From contig JAIGNY010000479.1 of NCBI GenBank assembly GCA_020152595.1, positions 40,642 through 104,641 of the forward strand: DNA of 64,000 bases, given 5' to 3'. A program made the translations under genes and the position numbers. Under the pieces are notes generated by a model, which saw only the letters and a list, made by a program, of their open reading frames with translations, was not told where the DNA came from and did not search any database. Each line of letters starts with the position of its first letter. Position 1 is the stretch's first letter. Of the stretch, positions 11,815 to 24,587 are shown piece by piece. Source of the DNA: Chiridota heheva (lineage: Eukaryota > Echinodermata > Holothuroidea > Apodida > Chiridotidae).

Positions 11815-14800
11815 ACAGTACTGGTGATAAGCACAGCACTGATGATAAACACAATACTGATGATAAATACAATACTGATGATAAACACAATACTGATGAT
11901 AAACACAATACTGATGATAAACACAGTACTGGTGATAAACACGGTACTGGTGATAAACATATACAGATGGTAAACACTATACTGATGATAAACACAGTAC
12001 TAAAGATAAACACAATACTGATGATAAAGACAATACTGATGATAAACACAGTACTGGTGATAAACACTGATGGTACTGGTGATAAACACAGTACTGATGA
12101 TAAACACTGTACTGGTGATAAACATATACAGATGATAAACACAATACTGGTGATAAACATATACAGATGATAAACACAATACTGATGATAAACACAGTAC
12201 TAAAGATAAACACAATACTGATGATAAAGACAATACTGATGATAAACACAGTACTGATGATAAATAAACAGTACTGATGATAAACACAATACTGATGATA
12301 AACACAATACTGATGATAAACACAGTACTAGTGATAAACACGGTACTGATGATAAACACAATACTGATGATAAACACGGTACTGATGATAAACACAATAC
12401 TGATGATAAACACGGTACTGGTGATAAACACAATACTGATGATAAACACAGTACTGATGATAAACACAGTACTGATGATAAACACAATACTGATGATAAA
12501 CACAATACTGATGATAAACACAATACTGATGATAAACACAGTACTGGTGATAAACACGGTACTGGTGATAAAACATATACAGATGGATAAACACTATACT
12601 GATGATAAACACAGTACTAAAGATAAACACAATACTGATGATAAAGACAATACTGATGATAAACACAGTACTGGTGATAAACACAATACTGATGGTACTG
12701 GTGATAAACACAGTACTGATGATAAACACTGTACTGGTGATAAACATATACAGATGATAAACACAATACTGATGATAAACACAATACTGATGATAAACAC
12801 AATACTGATGATAAACACAGTACTGGTGATAAACACGGTACTGGTGATAAACATATACAGATGATAAACACAATACTGATGATAAACACAGTACTGATGA
12901 TAAACACAATACTGATGATAAACACAATACTGATGATAAACACAGTACTGATGATAAACACAGTACTGATGATAAACACAATACTGATGATAAACACAAT
13001 ACTGATGATAAACACAGTACTGATGATAAACACAGTACTGATGATAAACACAATACTGATGATAAACACAGTACTGATGATGATAAACACAATACTGATG
13101 ATAAACACAGTACTGATGATAAACACAATACTGATGATAAACACAATACTGATGATAATAAACACAGTACTGATGATAAACACAATACTGATGATAAACA
13201 CAATACTGATGATAAACACAATACTGATGATAAACACAATACTGATAATAAACACAGTACTGATGATAAACACGGTACTGGTGATAAACATATACAGATG
13301 ATAAACACAATACTGATGATAAACACAGTACTAATGATAAACACAATACTGATGATAAAGACAATACTGATGATAAACACAGTACTGGTGATAAACACAG
13401 TACTGGTGATAAACACAGTACTGATGATAAACACTGTACTGGTGATAAACATATACAGATGATAAACACAATACTGATGATAAACACAATACTGATGATA
13501 AACACAATACTGATGATAAACACAGTAGTGATAATAAACACAGTACTGTTGATAAACACAATACTGATGATAAACACAGTACTAGTGATAAACACGGTAC
13601 TGATGATAAACACAATACTGATGATAAATACAGTACTGATGATAAACATGGTACTGATGATAAACACAGTACTGATGATAAACACAGTACTGATGATAAA
13701 CACAGTACTAGTGATAAACACGGTACTGATGATAAACACAATACTGATGATAAACACAATACTGATGATAAACACAGTACTGGTGATAAACACGGTACTG
13801 GTGATAAACACAATACTGATGATAAACACAATACTGATGATAAACACAATACTGATGATAAACATGGTACTGGTGATAAATACAGTACTGATGATAAACA
13901 CTGGTACTGATGATAAACACAATACTGATGATAAACACAATACTGGTGATAAACACAGTAAACACAATACTAGTGATAAACACAATACTGATGATAAACA
14001 CAATACTGATGATAAACACAGTACTGATGATAGTACTGGTGATAAACACAGTACTGATGATAAACACAGTACTGATGATAAACACAATACTGATGATAAA
14101 CACAATACTGATGATAAACACAATACTGATGATAAACACAATACTGATGATAAACACAATACTGATGATAAACACAGTAGTGATGATAAACACAGTACTG
14201 TTGATAAACACAATACTGATGATAAACACAGTACTAGTGATAAACACGGTACTGATGATAAACACAATACTGATGATAAACACAGTACTGATGATAAACA
14301 CAACACTGATGATAAACATATACAGATGATAAACACAATACTGATGATAAACACAGTAGTGATAATAAACACAGTACTGTTGATAAAACTGTTGATGATA
14401 AACACAGTACTGATGATAAACATGGTACTGATGATAAACACAATACTGATGATAAACACAGTACTGATGATAAACACAGTACTGATGATAAACACAGTAG
14501 TGATAATAAACACAGTACTGTTGATAAACACAGTACTGATGATAAACATGGTACTGATGATAAACATGGTACTGATGATAACACAATACTGATGATAAAC
14601 ACAGTACTGATGATAAACACAGTACTGATGATAAGCACAGTACTGATGATAAACACAGTACTGGTGATAAGCACAGCACTGATGATAAACACAGTACTGA
14701 TGATAAACACAATACTGATGATAAACACAATACTGATGATAAACACAGTACTGATGATAAACACAACTGATGATGATAAACACAATACTGATGATAAACA

Positions 14801-15840
14801 CAGTACTGATGATAAACACAATACTGATGATAAACACAATACTGATGATAAACACAGTACTGGTGATAAACACAATGCTGATGATAAACACAATACTGAT
14901 GATAAACACAGTACTGATGATAAACACAATACTGATGATAAACACAATACTGATGATAAAACAATACAGTAGTGATAATAAAACACAGTACAATACCGAT
15001 GATAAACACAGTACTGATGATAAACATGGTACTGATGATAAACACAGTACTGATGATAAACACAGTACTGATGATAAACACAATACTGATGATAAACACA
15101 GTACTGATGATAAACACAATACTGATGATAAACACAGTACTGGTGATAAACACGGTACTGGTAATAAACATATACAGATGATAAACACAGTACTGATGAT
15201 AAACACAATACTGATTATAAACACAATACTGATGATAAACACAGTACTGGTGATAAACACAACACTGATGATAAACACAATACTAGTGATAAACACAGTA
15301 CTGATGATAAACACAATACTGGTGATAAACACAGAACTGATGATAAACACAGTACTGATGATAAACACAGTACTGATGATAAACACAACACTGATGATAA
15401 ACACAGTACTGATGATAAACACAGTACTGATGATAAACACAGTAGTGATAATAAACACAGTACTGTTGATAAACACAGTACTGATGATAAACAGTACTGA
15501 TGATAATGGTACTGATGATAAACAAACTGATGATAAACACAGTACTGATGATAAACACAGTACTGATAATAAACACAGTACTGATGATAAACACAATACT
15601 GATGATAAACACAGTAGTGATAATAAACACAGTACTGTTGATAAACACAGTACTGTTGATAAACACAGTACTGATGATAAACATGGTACTTACTGATGAT
15701 AAACACAACACTGATGATAAACACAGTACTGATGATAAACACAGTACTGATGATAAACACAGTAGTGATAATAAACATAGTACTGATGATAAACACAGTA
15801 CTGATGATAAACACAGTACTGATGATAAACACAGAGCACT
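11815..15840. repeat. 18-bp minisatellite of about 220 units, 4 kb
   Basis: The basic unit is AATACTGATGATAAACAC, with variants AGTACTGATG, GGTACTGGTG, AGTAGTGATAAT and ATATACAGATG. The CATATACAGATG variant recurs at about 11957, 12121, 12151, 12575, 12748, 12850, 13287, 13450, 14317 and 15169 and marks larger duplicated blocks. The 18-bp period keeps frames open on both strands (up to 1000 codons on minus from 15596 to 12594, repeats like CLSSVL/VFIISI). Several units carry indels and the frame peptides switch accordingly, so this is treated as non-coding. Confidence 0.97.
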
Positions 15841-16437
15841 GATGAGTACTGCATGTTAAATCCATTGGATTGGGATTGCTGCGATGATTAACAGTATACT
15901 GAAATATTCTTAATGTGTGCTTATACAATTGGGCAATAAAAGAAACAGTCATAGCTTCAGTAAGGTTTCGCCCGGTGGCAGAGCAGAAACGAGGCACGTG
16001 GAGGAAAATGCCCCCTGGCTAACTCAAGTAGCCATTTTGCACTTTTTGGGGTATTGTGATTTATTTTTACCTCCACACATTTAAGATGTAAAGGAATTTA
16101 GATTGAGTTTTACAACAATGTTCAACATTTTGTACAGATCCCCCTTTTGCCCTCTGGCATCCTTTGAGCCAAGTTTACAGACCTCCTACTGGAGAGGTCA
16201 CAACATCCCTGAATCTGATACTCACATAATATATTATTCTTGTTGGTCAACTCGACATGTGTCTCGCCTTCATCTTTACTCACAACAAGCTCATTGCCAT
16301 CCCTTCATTACATCTACAGTGCTCTAGCATCTGCCAACAAAGTTGTGCTGTATCTTTGAAAACAAGAAGAAATGAGGAAATTACACTCAACATTTTAGGC
16401 ACTGAAAAGACAACTATTAAGTTGCAAACTTGCAATT
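15841..16437. other. No feature recognised between the 18-bp and 27-bp arrays
   Basis: Unique-looking sequence of about 600 bp. No supported open frame or RNA gene. Confidence 0.5.
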
Positions 16438-18045
16438 AAGGTGTAGCATACAGGTAGGCTCGTTAAGGTGTAGCATACAGGTGGGCTCATTAAGGTGTAG
16501 CACACAGGTGGGCTCATTAAGGTGTAGCATACAGGTGGGCTCATTAAGGTGTAGCATACAGGTGGGCTCATTAAGGTGTAGCATACAGGTGGGCTCATTA
16601 AGGTGTAGCATACAGGTGGGCTCATTAAGGTAGCATACAGGTGGGCATACAGGTGGGCTCATTAAGGTATAGCATACAGGTGGGCTCATTAAGGTGTAGC
16701 ATACAGGTGGGCTCATTAAGGTGTAGCATACAGGTGGGCTCATTAAGGTGTGTAGCATACAGGTGGGCTCATTAAGGTGTAGCATACAGGTGGGCTCATT
16801 AAGGTGTAAGCATACAGGTGGGCTCATTAAGGTGTAGCATACAGGTGGGCTCAGGTGGCATTATTAAGGTGTAGCATACAGGTGGGCTCATTAAGGTGTA
16901 GCATACAGGTGGGCTCATTAAGGTGTAAGCATACAGGTGGGCTCATTAATGTGTAGCATACAGGTGGGGTGGCATACAGGTGGGCTGATTAAGGTGTAGC
17001 ATACAGGTGGGCTGATTAAGGTGTAGCATAGGTGGGCTGTAGCATACAGGTGGGCTCATTAAGGTGTAGCAGGTACAGGTGGGCTCATTAAGGTGTAGCA
17101 TACAGGTGGGCTCATTAAGGTGTAGCACACAGGTGGGCTCATAAGGTGTAGCATACAGGTTGGCTCATTAAGGTGTAGCATACAGGTGGGCTCATTGGGT
17201 GTAGCATACAGGTGGGCTCATTAAGGTGTAGCATACAGGTGGGCTCATTAAGGTGTAGCATACAGGTGGGCTCATTAAGGTGTAGCATACAGGTGGGCTC
17301 AGGTACAGGTGGGCTCATTAAGGTGTAGCATACAGGTGGGCTCATTAAGGTGTAGCATACAGGTGGGCTCATTAAGGTGTAGCATACAGGTGGCTCATTA
17401 AGGTGTAGCATACAGGTGGGCTCATTAAGGTGTAGCATACAGGTGGGCTCATTAAGGTGTAGCATACAGGTGGGCTCATTAAGGTGTAGCATACAGGTGG
17501 GCTCATTAAGGTGTAGCATACAGGTGGGCTCATTAAGGTGTAGCATACAGGTGGGGTGGGCTCATTAAGGTGAAGCATACAGCAGCAGTGGGCTCATTTA
17601 CAGGTGGGCTCATTAATAGCATACAGGTGGGCTCATTAAGGTGTAGCATACAGGTGGGCTCAGGTGGTACAGGTGGGCTCATTAAGGTGTAGCATACAGG
17701 TGGGCTCATTAAGGTTACAGGTGGGCTCATTAGGTGTAGCATACAGGTGGGCTCATTAAGGTGAAGCATACACGAGGCTCATTACAGGTGGGCTCATTAA
17801 GGTGTAGCAAAGGTGGGCATACAGGTGGGCTCATTAAGGTGTAGCATACAGATGGGCTCATTAAGGTGTAGCATACAGGTGGGCTCATTAAGGTGTAGCA
17901 TACAGGTGGGCTCATTAAGGTGTAGCATACAGGTGGGCTCATTAAGGTGTAGCATACAGGTGGGCTCATTAAGGTGAAGCATACACGTAGGCTCATTAAG
18001 GTAAAGCATACAGGTGGGCTCATTAAGGTGTAGCATACAGGTGGA
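16438..18045. repeat. 27-bp minisatellite, about 59 units
   Basis: The unit runs GGTGTAGCATACAGGTGGG then CTCATTAA. Many units are truncated or fused (for example near 16630, 16850, 17030, 17300 and 17580-17800), always by joining at the internal word ACAGGTGGGCTCA or GGTGGG, which suggests slippage or unequal exchange at those words. Minus-strand frames read MLHLNEPTC repeats but shift at every partial unit. Confidence 0.97.
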
Positions 18046-18482
18046 AGAATTTTGGTTGTGGCAATTTCAGTTCCCATTGTAATCAAGAGAACTTGATCCA
18101 TATTTTTAACAGGTCACGGAAGGTTTCAAAGTCTCTTATCCTAAGCTTGTTAAATATCTTTTACTTGTGTTTGGTCTGCCCAGAAGAAATGGAAGACTGA
18201 TTTTCCTAACAAGACGTTCAATTGGTCTAAAATATTCAATATAGCACATTTGACGGTTTGTGAACCTAAGATACGGTGCTTGCAAGTTCGTTTTGTGCAT
18301 TGGATTATTTCAACACACAGTTTAGTTATCTGCATAGAATGGATATGGTGATACTTCCCTCTTCTTTTTGCAAAATTCATAATGAAACTACGCCATCTTG
18401 TTTGGAGGTCAGTTTTGTCAAATTTTCTGGGATGATGTTCAGTCTATCTTTTTATTAAAGCAACCTTTTTTCATGAAATATT
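18046..18482. other. No feature recognised
   Basis: About 440 bp of AT-rich sequence between the 27-bp array and the SINE. Overlapping short frames on both strands have no recognisable domain. Confidence 0.5.
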
Positions 18483-18672
18483 ACAGCACAGCATAGCATA
18501 GCATAGCATAACAAGGTTTAACGTCCCGAAAGCATCCAGTGCTGGACATTATATCAAGACGGCCACGGCCTTTGATAACCAGTTGTGAACTCACTGGTTG
18601 CAGACCCACCGGGATATGAACTAGGGATGTGCGGGTGAGAGGACAAAGCACTAACCACACCACGGCGGTGTA
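18483..18672 (-). mobile_element. tRNA-derived SINE, minus strand
   Basis: Read on the minus strand it begins CCGTGGTGTGGTTAGTGC, resembling the A box of an RNA polymerase III promoter, followed about 40 nt later by TAGTTCATATCCC, resembling the B box, then an internal region ending GGGACGTTAAACC and a tail of (ATGCT)n. The GGGACGTTAA word also occurs in the SINE at 47338-47736. No protein is encoded; such elements depend on LINE machinery, which is family knowledge and not seen here. Confidence 0.75.
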
Positions 18673-18905
18673 TAAATAGGGACGTGCGGGTGAGAGGACA
18701 AAGCACTAACCACTACACCACGGCAGTCTATACATAGGGATGTGCGGGTGAGAGGACAAAGCACTAACCACTACACCACGGCGGTCTATAAATAGGGACG
18801 TGCGGGTGAGAGGACAAAGCACTAACCACTACACCACGGCGGTCTATACATAGGGACATGCGGGTGAGAGGACAAAGCACTAACCACTACACCACGGCAG
18901 TCTAT
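18664..18905. repeat. Tandem array of the SINE head, four extra copies of about 58 bp
   Basis: GTGCGGGTGAGAGGACAAAG followed by CACTAACCACTACACCACGG repeats with G(A/G)TGTGCGGG starts near 18626 (within the SINE), 18681, 18740, 18797 and 18855. The extra copies keep the A-box-like half but have TCTATAAATAGGG or TCTATACATAGGG where the SINE has its B box. Confidence 0.9.
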
Positions 18906-20277
18906 AAATTGATGTTTTGTTTGGCTTTTTAGAAAAAGACAACAACATTCATAATTTTTTGATTTTTCATGCAAAGTATTTTATCGTTCGTTGCAAAACT
19001 CAAGACCTTAAACCACGCATTTCTCATTTTCTTAATAGTTTTTAGTTTTCTCTTGAGTTGAAAAGAATTATCTTCCAATAGCAATACTTACGACAAGTTT
19101 ATTGATCTCATTGAAAGTATGCCAGCCTATATCAACATGCTGTAAAAATATTGTATTTGTCATAAGCTTGTGCAATTTCAAGTTCTCTCTTTTTCAATAC
19201 TATAAAACTAAAATGGCATGGAATAATTCTTCTTTTACTTTGTAAATTCTTATAAAAATTAGTTTGTTGTATTTGTGTATATATAAGTTATTTTTATTAA
19301 GTTGAAAAAAAGAAATAAATATTTTGAAAAGAAAAATAAAGATTTGCAAACTGAAGAATTGGCTAGCCTAGTAATAGTGTGGAGACTGCTACCTTATAGT
19401 CCACCGGATTGAATGACGTGGTACGGTCCTAAAAGCTGCTGTCACCCTGGGGGTCCTATAGATGAAAACAAGAGGATCCCTATGAATATACAGAAGTATG
19501 ATGAAGTGAAATGTCTAGAGTGTGCGTGCTGGTGTAAGTCTCACATGTGTGTTAGGCTGTATGACTACTGCCCAATGTTACACTGATCCAATGACATCTG
19601 GTATTACGAAATAAATAACGGCAAATACAAGGGGGCATGTTGGTATACTACGTTACGTGTAACCTAGTTGGTTCTTCCTGCACAGGGTAGATGGTTGCTA
19701 GGATATACCAACATGACAACAGCAACAATCAAAGTAAGTTAGGAACATTCCTAGTGAGTTAGGAATATGTTGCTGTTTGGTCGATTGACCGAATATGTAA
19801 ATGAGCAGACAAGACTACCTGCATGGTCTTCAGGGCAGATGATGCTTATGTGCTGGGCAGAAGATACCCAGTGAATTATTAGGTACTAATGTGCATTGGC
19901 TTTATAGTAGGCAGTATTGCCGTAGCCAAAGCATGCGACCTGCAATAAGTAATGTATACCAAGCAGGTGAGTTTAAAACAGACCCCTAGCTTGATTTAAG
20001 TAGGCACAGGGTGCTAGACTTGTTGGGGGCACATTTGTGCACGCGCGAAGTGCTGCGTCTTTTCGGCGTGGAGTCCAGGGGCACCTATAAGCCTCAATCC
20101 CCTGGTGAAAAGGCTCTGGGATTTTAGCTATAATCATATATCTCAGAATGAAGATATTCTGACTAATAAGGACCAGTCATTAGCCAAACAGGACAATTGC
20201 TTACTATGCTATCATTCTGTGTTCTGTATCCATGTAAGGTATTTCATTTATGAGGCTCATTAAAGTATTTTTTCTCA
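18906..20277. other. No gene recognised; one 12-bp inverted repeat
   Basis: About 1.4 kb without a supported gene. CATGTTGGTATA at 19636-19647 pairs exactly with TATACCAACATG at 19704-19715 around a 56-bp loop. The words TAGGAACATTCCTAG and TTAGGAATATGTTG nearby are small repeats. Confidence 0.55.
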
Positions 20278-20820
20278 TGAGGGGAAGAGTGGAGCCCAAG
20301 GAGGCAGGGCGGAGCCCAAGGGGGCAGGGCGGAGCCCAAGGGGGAAGGGCGGAGCCCAAGGGGAGGGCGGAGCCCAAGGGGGGGGGGACCACAAGGGGGC
20401 CGCAGGGCGGACCCCAATGGGGCAGGGTGGACCCCACGGGAGCAGGGCGGACCCCAAGGGGGCAGGGCGGACCCCAAGGGGGCAGGGCAGACCCCAAGGG
20501 GGCAGAGCGGACCCCAAGGGGGCAGGGCGGACCCCAAGGGGAAGGGCGAACCCCAAGGGGGAAGGGCAGACCCCAAGGGGAAGGGCAGGGCAGACCCCAA
20601 GGGGAGAGGCAGGGCGGACCCCAAGGGGGCAGGCAGGGTGGGCCCCAAGGGGGAAGGCAGGGCGGACCCCAAGGGGGCAGGCAGGGCAGACCCCAAGGAG
20701 GCAGGCAGGGCAGACCCCAAGGGGGCAGGCAGGGCAGACCCCAAGGGGGCAAGGCGGACCCCAAGGGGGCAGGGCAGACCCGCAGGGGGTAGGGCGGGCC
20801 CACAGAGGGGCAGGGCGGGC
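20278..20820. repeat. GC-rich minisatellite, 20/24-bp units, about 26 copies
   Basis: The unit GGCGGACCCCAAGGGGGCAG alternates with longer forms that add GGCA. The left part uses GGAGCCCAAGG instead of GGACCCCAAGG. Frames on both strands are open and read proline/glycine-rich repeats, as expected from composition; they are not treated as genes. Runs of four to six G on the plus strand and four C within each unit give scope for G-quadruplex or hairpin structure. Confidence 0.95.
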
Positions 20821-21150
20821 CGACCATGTCTGATGTGAAATAGCAACACAAGGGCTCAGGGTTGAGTTAACTTTGGCACACGCAATGCGTTGAGAGTGAT
20901 AAACAAAGTAGGCCTATGGTATATACAAACAATATAAGCAAAGGTCATTAGTAATAGTATCACAATTTCACAAGGCAAAAGTGCATGGTATGATAAAGAC
21001 ATAATAACCCTAAATACATAGCAGAGGTACTCAGAGAAAGCAAAGGTACTTAGGCTAGATAAATGAAGTAAAGCAACTTAGCTGACGAACGGCCAGCTCC
21101 GTAGATCTCGTGCGGTGTCTCTCCTCTGCCGCCGTCAGCAATGAGATAAA
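20821..21150. other. No feature recognised
   Basis: About 330 bp of unique-looking sequence between two arrays. Confidence 0.5.
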
Positions 21151-21506
21151 CCATGGAGGTGCCACTCTAAAGTGGTGCCACTCTAAAGTGGTGCCACTCT
21201 AAAGTGGTGCCACTCTAAAGTGGTGCCACTCTAAAGTGGTGCCACTCTAAAGTGGTGCCACTCTAAAGTGGTGCCACTCTAAATTGGTGCCACTCTAAAG
21301 TGGTGCCACTCTAAATTGGTGCCACTCTAAAGTGGTGCCACTCTAAAGTGGTGCCACTCTAAAGTGATGCCACTCTAAAGTGGTGCCACTCTAAAGTGGT
21401 GCCACTCTAAAGTGGTGCCACTCTAAAGTGGTGCCACTCTAAAGTGGCGCCACTCTAAAGTGGCGCCACTCTAAAGTGGTGCCACTCTAAAGTGGTGCCT
21501 CCATGG
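21151..21506. repeat. 16-bp hairpin-forming array bounded by CCATGGAGG / CCTCCATGG
   Basis: About 21 units of GGTGCCACTCTAAAGT. CCACT and AGTGG pair around CTAA in every unit, and neighbouring units pair through AGTGGTGCCACT. In the variants near 21446-21467 the arms GGCGCCACT and AGTGGCGCC form a perfect 9-bp stem. The whole array is enclosed by a perfect 9-bp inverted repeat. The 16-bp period prevents a long repeat frame from persisting. Confidence 0.95.
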
Positions 21507-22321
21507 ACAAACAACGTGTGGACTGCAAACGGAATAAACAGCAAAGGTCTCACCATAGAGGTGGTCTCACTGAACCTGGACCACAATAGGCATGTGGAAC
21601 GAAACTTTCACTGTCAGCATGAAAGAACGCGGTAGGGCAAGTACCAAACTGCTGGGCCTAGACCTAACTTTAGTATAAGTTACTGGTTAGCCTATGTTAC
21701 CGTCGAGCGGAATGAAGCATTGAAGGATTCAGTGATTTGTCTTAATTTATCCGTGCGAATTAGCAGCAAACAATGCTTAATCCCATGGATGTATTATCAG
21801 TGCCAGAAGAACGTATCATTGTGTAGGCAAATGCTAGGCCTAATTCTGGAGGTCGGACATCCGGAAATGTTGTGGTGCACGGTGACGTAACAATGCTTTT
21901 TTGACGATCTCAAACTTTAGTCAAAGGGAAAAACAAACAGTCCAGTTATCATTGAATTTGCAGTCAATAGGCGAAAAACCTATTTTTTGTCATTTTGCTA
22001 AAAATACTCGACATAATTTATTTTTCTTAACAAATGTTGTGTATTACTAGTTTCCAACATATATTATGAGTACCATTAATTTTTCGCTGACTGGCTGAGG
22101 CGACACAAGTTGGAAGTATTCATAAAGAAATATCCCATTGACTGTAAATTATGATAAAGTTTTCCCTTCAACTTCAAGTTCAACTTGGCAAAACTGAAAC
22201 CGTACTGAGAACGTACACGGTTACGTCAAACCGACCACCTCAATAAGACTCCGAGATTCTGGCCCCTAACGAATAGCGTTAGGTGTAACGACATTAAACT
22301 CAAATTACGAAAACTAACCCT
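21507..22321. other. No gene recognised
   Basis: About 800 bp of unique-looking sequence without a supported open frame or repeat. Confidence 0.5.
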
Positions 22322-22417
22322 GAACCGAACCACAGGTGTTCCTAGCGTTATGGCAACTATACAGTATACAGGGCATAGGTTGCAATAACGCTAGGAACAC
22401 CAGGTCGCGAACCGAAC
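22322..22417. mobile_element. Candidate small foldback element with 9-bp flanking direct repeat
   Basis: GGTGTTCCTAGCGTTATGGC (22335-22354) and three following bases pair with 22379-22401 with one mismatch in 23 bp, around a 21-bp loop. GAACCGAAC occurs directly on both sides (22322-22330 and 22409-22417), as a target-site duplication would. The arms do not start immediately at the direct repeats, so the element boundary is uncertain. Confidence 0.5.
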
Positions 22418-24109
22418 GTTAAGCCTAGGCCTAACGTTCCTTACCTCATATCTTTCTTAGACTTATGCTGCATGGCTCACTAGATTCAGTCAAGTTTGTA
22501 ATCACTCTTTACGGGTTTCTTTTCCCTACAGCTCGCTCATGGTGGCTCATATTATTATCAACGGTGTATGCAACGGAAAAAGTCTCAACTTTGATTTTTC
22601 GAAAATACAAGCAATCTGATTTTGATCATGTGACTTGATATTTATCAGGTGACTTCTTTCAGGTAGCATGTAACCAATACCAATGTTACAATAAGGCACT
22701 ATTGGAAGATATTTATATACACGAACTGTCGTCACAGACTCACTCTCCGTCTTATTCCATATTAGAAAATTGATTTTTAAATCAGATAGATATGTTTTAA
22801 CCAACGATCATGGAACTGTGCTTGGAGGTTTTAAACTCAAGGCAATTTGTATCCCCCAAACAGGATACAAATTGCACTCATTTGAGCAAGGTTATGGTTA
22901 GGTTAGAGTCCAGAATTTAAGCCAATCAGACAAGAGGAAATTTGTGCCATTGCTATCTGGTTTGGGAAAAAATCGTGTCCGGGCGAAACTCAGGAAATAG
23001 GCTCTTGTTGTAGCACTTTCTTCAAAGTGTTGACACATTTTAAAATTCTGTCCATAAACTTTGCATCTGAAATAGGAACCTATATAAGTCGTAATAAAGA
23101 CCTTTTCCGTGTTCGGAAACAGTTTCATATAAATAGTTATACTTTTAGAGACAAAAATTAAAGATGATGCTCATCATTTTGTTTTTTTTGTTATAAATAT
23201 GTCCAGTACAGTGTGATCTCTGATTGAAATTTCACATTTGCAAACTTGATAAGAATGAAATGGGTGCATGGTAAACATTAATTATCTGCATTTTTATTTT
23301 CTTCTTCATTTACTGTGAATTAGAAATGTTTTTCTTTTTTTTCTTTCAAATATTAGCCGTCGCTGAGTCATTTAATTGCTAGACTCTACTCCACACCGGC
23401 TCAAAACATCCCGAAAAGCCACTGTTTTCCCAATGTCCCTTCGCTTTAGCTTTATTTTCAATCAATTAATGTCAACTTTAAGATGTTTTCTTTTTTTTTT
23501 CTTTCTTACAGACTGGTAAACAAAACAAGAAAAGTTTGAGGAGACTCCGTCTTCACTTTCACTTTCAAATCAAGTTGGTCGGGGAGGAAAGGGCTCGGGG
23601 TGAGGAAGGGGGGGGGGGGTGCTGCTGTCAAACAAATCTTAATTCTACGTTTGGCAAAACAATGATCCGAATTAGATCCGGGTGATGTGATTATTCTTCA
23701 CGTTTCATTTACAAATCAAATCTCACTCTCGCTCAGATACTGAATGGCCGAGATGTGTATCCCTTCAGCAGTTCAGAGGTTTCTGTTTCATAAACATCAG
23801 AACTTCAACATGTCGAACGATGGGTCTTGTCGCTCATTAGATTAACAAACTCCTCATCACGTGAAACTATCATTGCGAGCAGAGAAGCTTTAGAAAAGTG
23901 GGGGCACGACCTTTTAGCTGCTTAGGAGGCACTTCCGAAAGTCATATGCATACTCCGCCCCTGCCCATGTCTGTAAAGAATAATATAGAGTAAAAGGGCA
24001 CTTCATTTTTAGAAAGGATATTTTCCAGTGGGAACCCATGTCCCCGTACATGGGACTGACAAAAGTTGCTAGTTTCCTACTATTGGTCAGTAATTAGGGG
24101 AATTTCACT
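22418..24109. other. No gene recognised
   Basis: About 1.7 kb with scattered short frames lacking any recognisable domain. A perfect hairpin lies at 22842-22875. Poly-T and poly-G runs occur near 23180, 23340, 23490 and 23610. Confidence 0.5.
22842..22875. other. Perfect 13-bp hairpin
   Basis: GCAATTTGTATCC at 22842-22854 pairs exactly with GGATACAAATTGC at 22863-22875 around CCCAAACA. No gene end is recognised nearby, so a role cannot be assigned. Confidence 0.85.
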
Positions 24110-24300
24110 TTGAGAGGGGCACGTTTGTGATATTTTTTTAAGTGTGCGCAAATTCTACCAGTTCTTGCACCTTTGACAGTAATTAATGGGCATTTTGCAT
24201 TTTTAAAAGAGACACTTTCGTCATTTTTAAAAATAGAAAAGTGGGGTAGGGGGGGGGGGGGACATGCCCCCAGTGCTCCCGGTTTCTACACCTATGTTTG
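24110..24300 (-). repeat. Dispersed repeat, family A, reverse orientation
   Basis: Reverse-complemented it reads AGGTGTAGAAACCGGGAGCA, GGGGGCATGTCCCCCC, CACTTTTCTATTTTTAAAAA and later AATTACTGTCAAAGGTGCA, AGAACTGGTAGAATT and TGCGCACACTT. The inner part aligns with 61860-62040 and the left part with 4315-4460 and 62520-62700. Confidence 0.65.
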
Positions 24301-24587
24301 CGAGAATTAATTGATAGAAGATTCGTCCATAAAATAAACATCAGACCCGGAAGCGTCACATGTGACCTGATGATAATATGGCATCGTCAAAACAAATCAT
24401 CTTTTGTTTGAAAAATCGATGTTGTAGAAGTGGTGTAGAGCTAAATTTTTAGCTATAGAATATAGGAGAGCGCTCTCAATTTCTATCGTGTACATGATAT
24501 TCGTGTTAAAAGGTAAAAGTGACTACACCCCCTCTCACACCCCAAAGGTTGAACATGCACTATCACGTTTCCCAACCTATTTTCCTC

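Noticed and set aside
12594..15596. A 1000-codon open frame on the minus strand
   Set aside because: It lies wholly within the 18-bp array. Frames on both strands are open at the same place, unit peptides change as indels shift the frame, and there is no start, splice or domain evidence.
16417..18101. Repeat arrays as possible CRISPR loci
   Set aside because: Units are contiguous without unique spacers, and the DNA is clearly eukaryotic.
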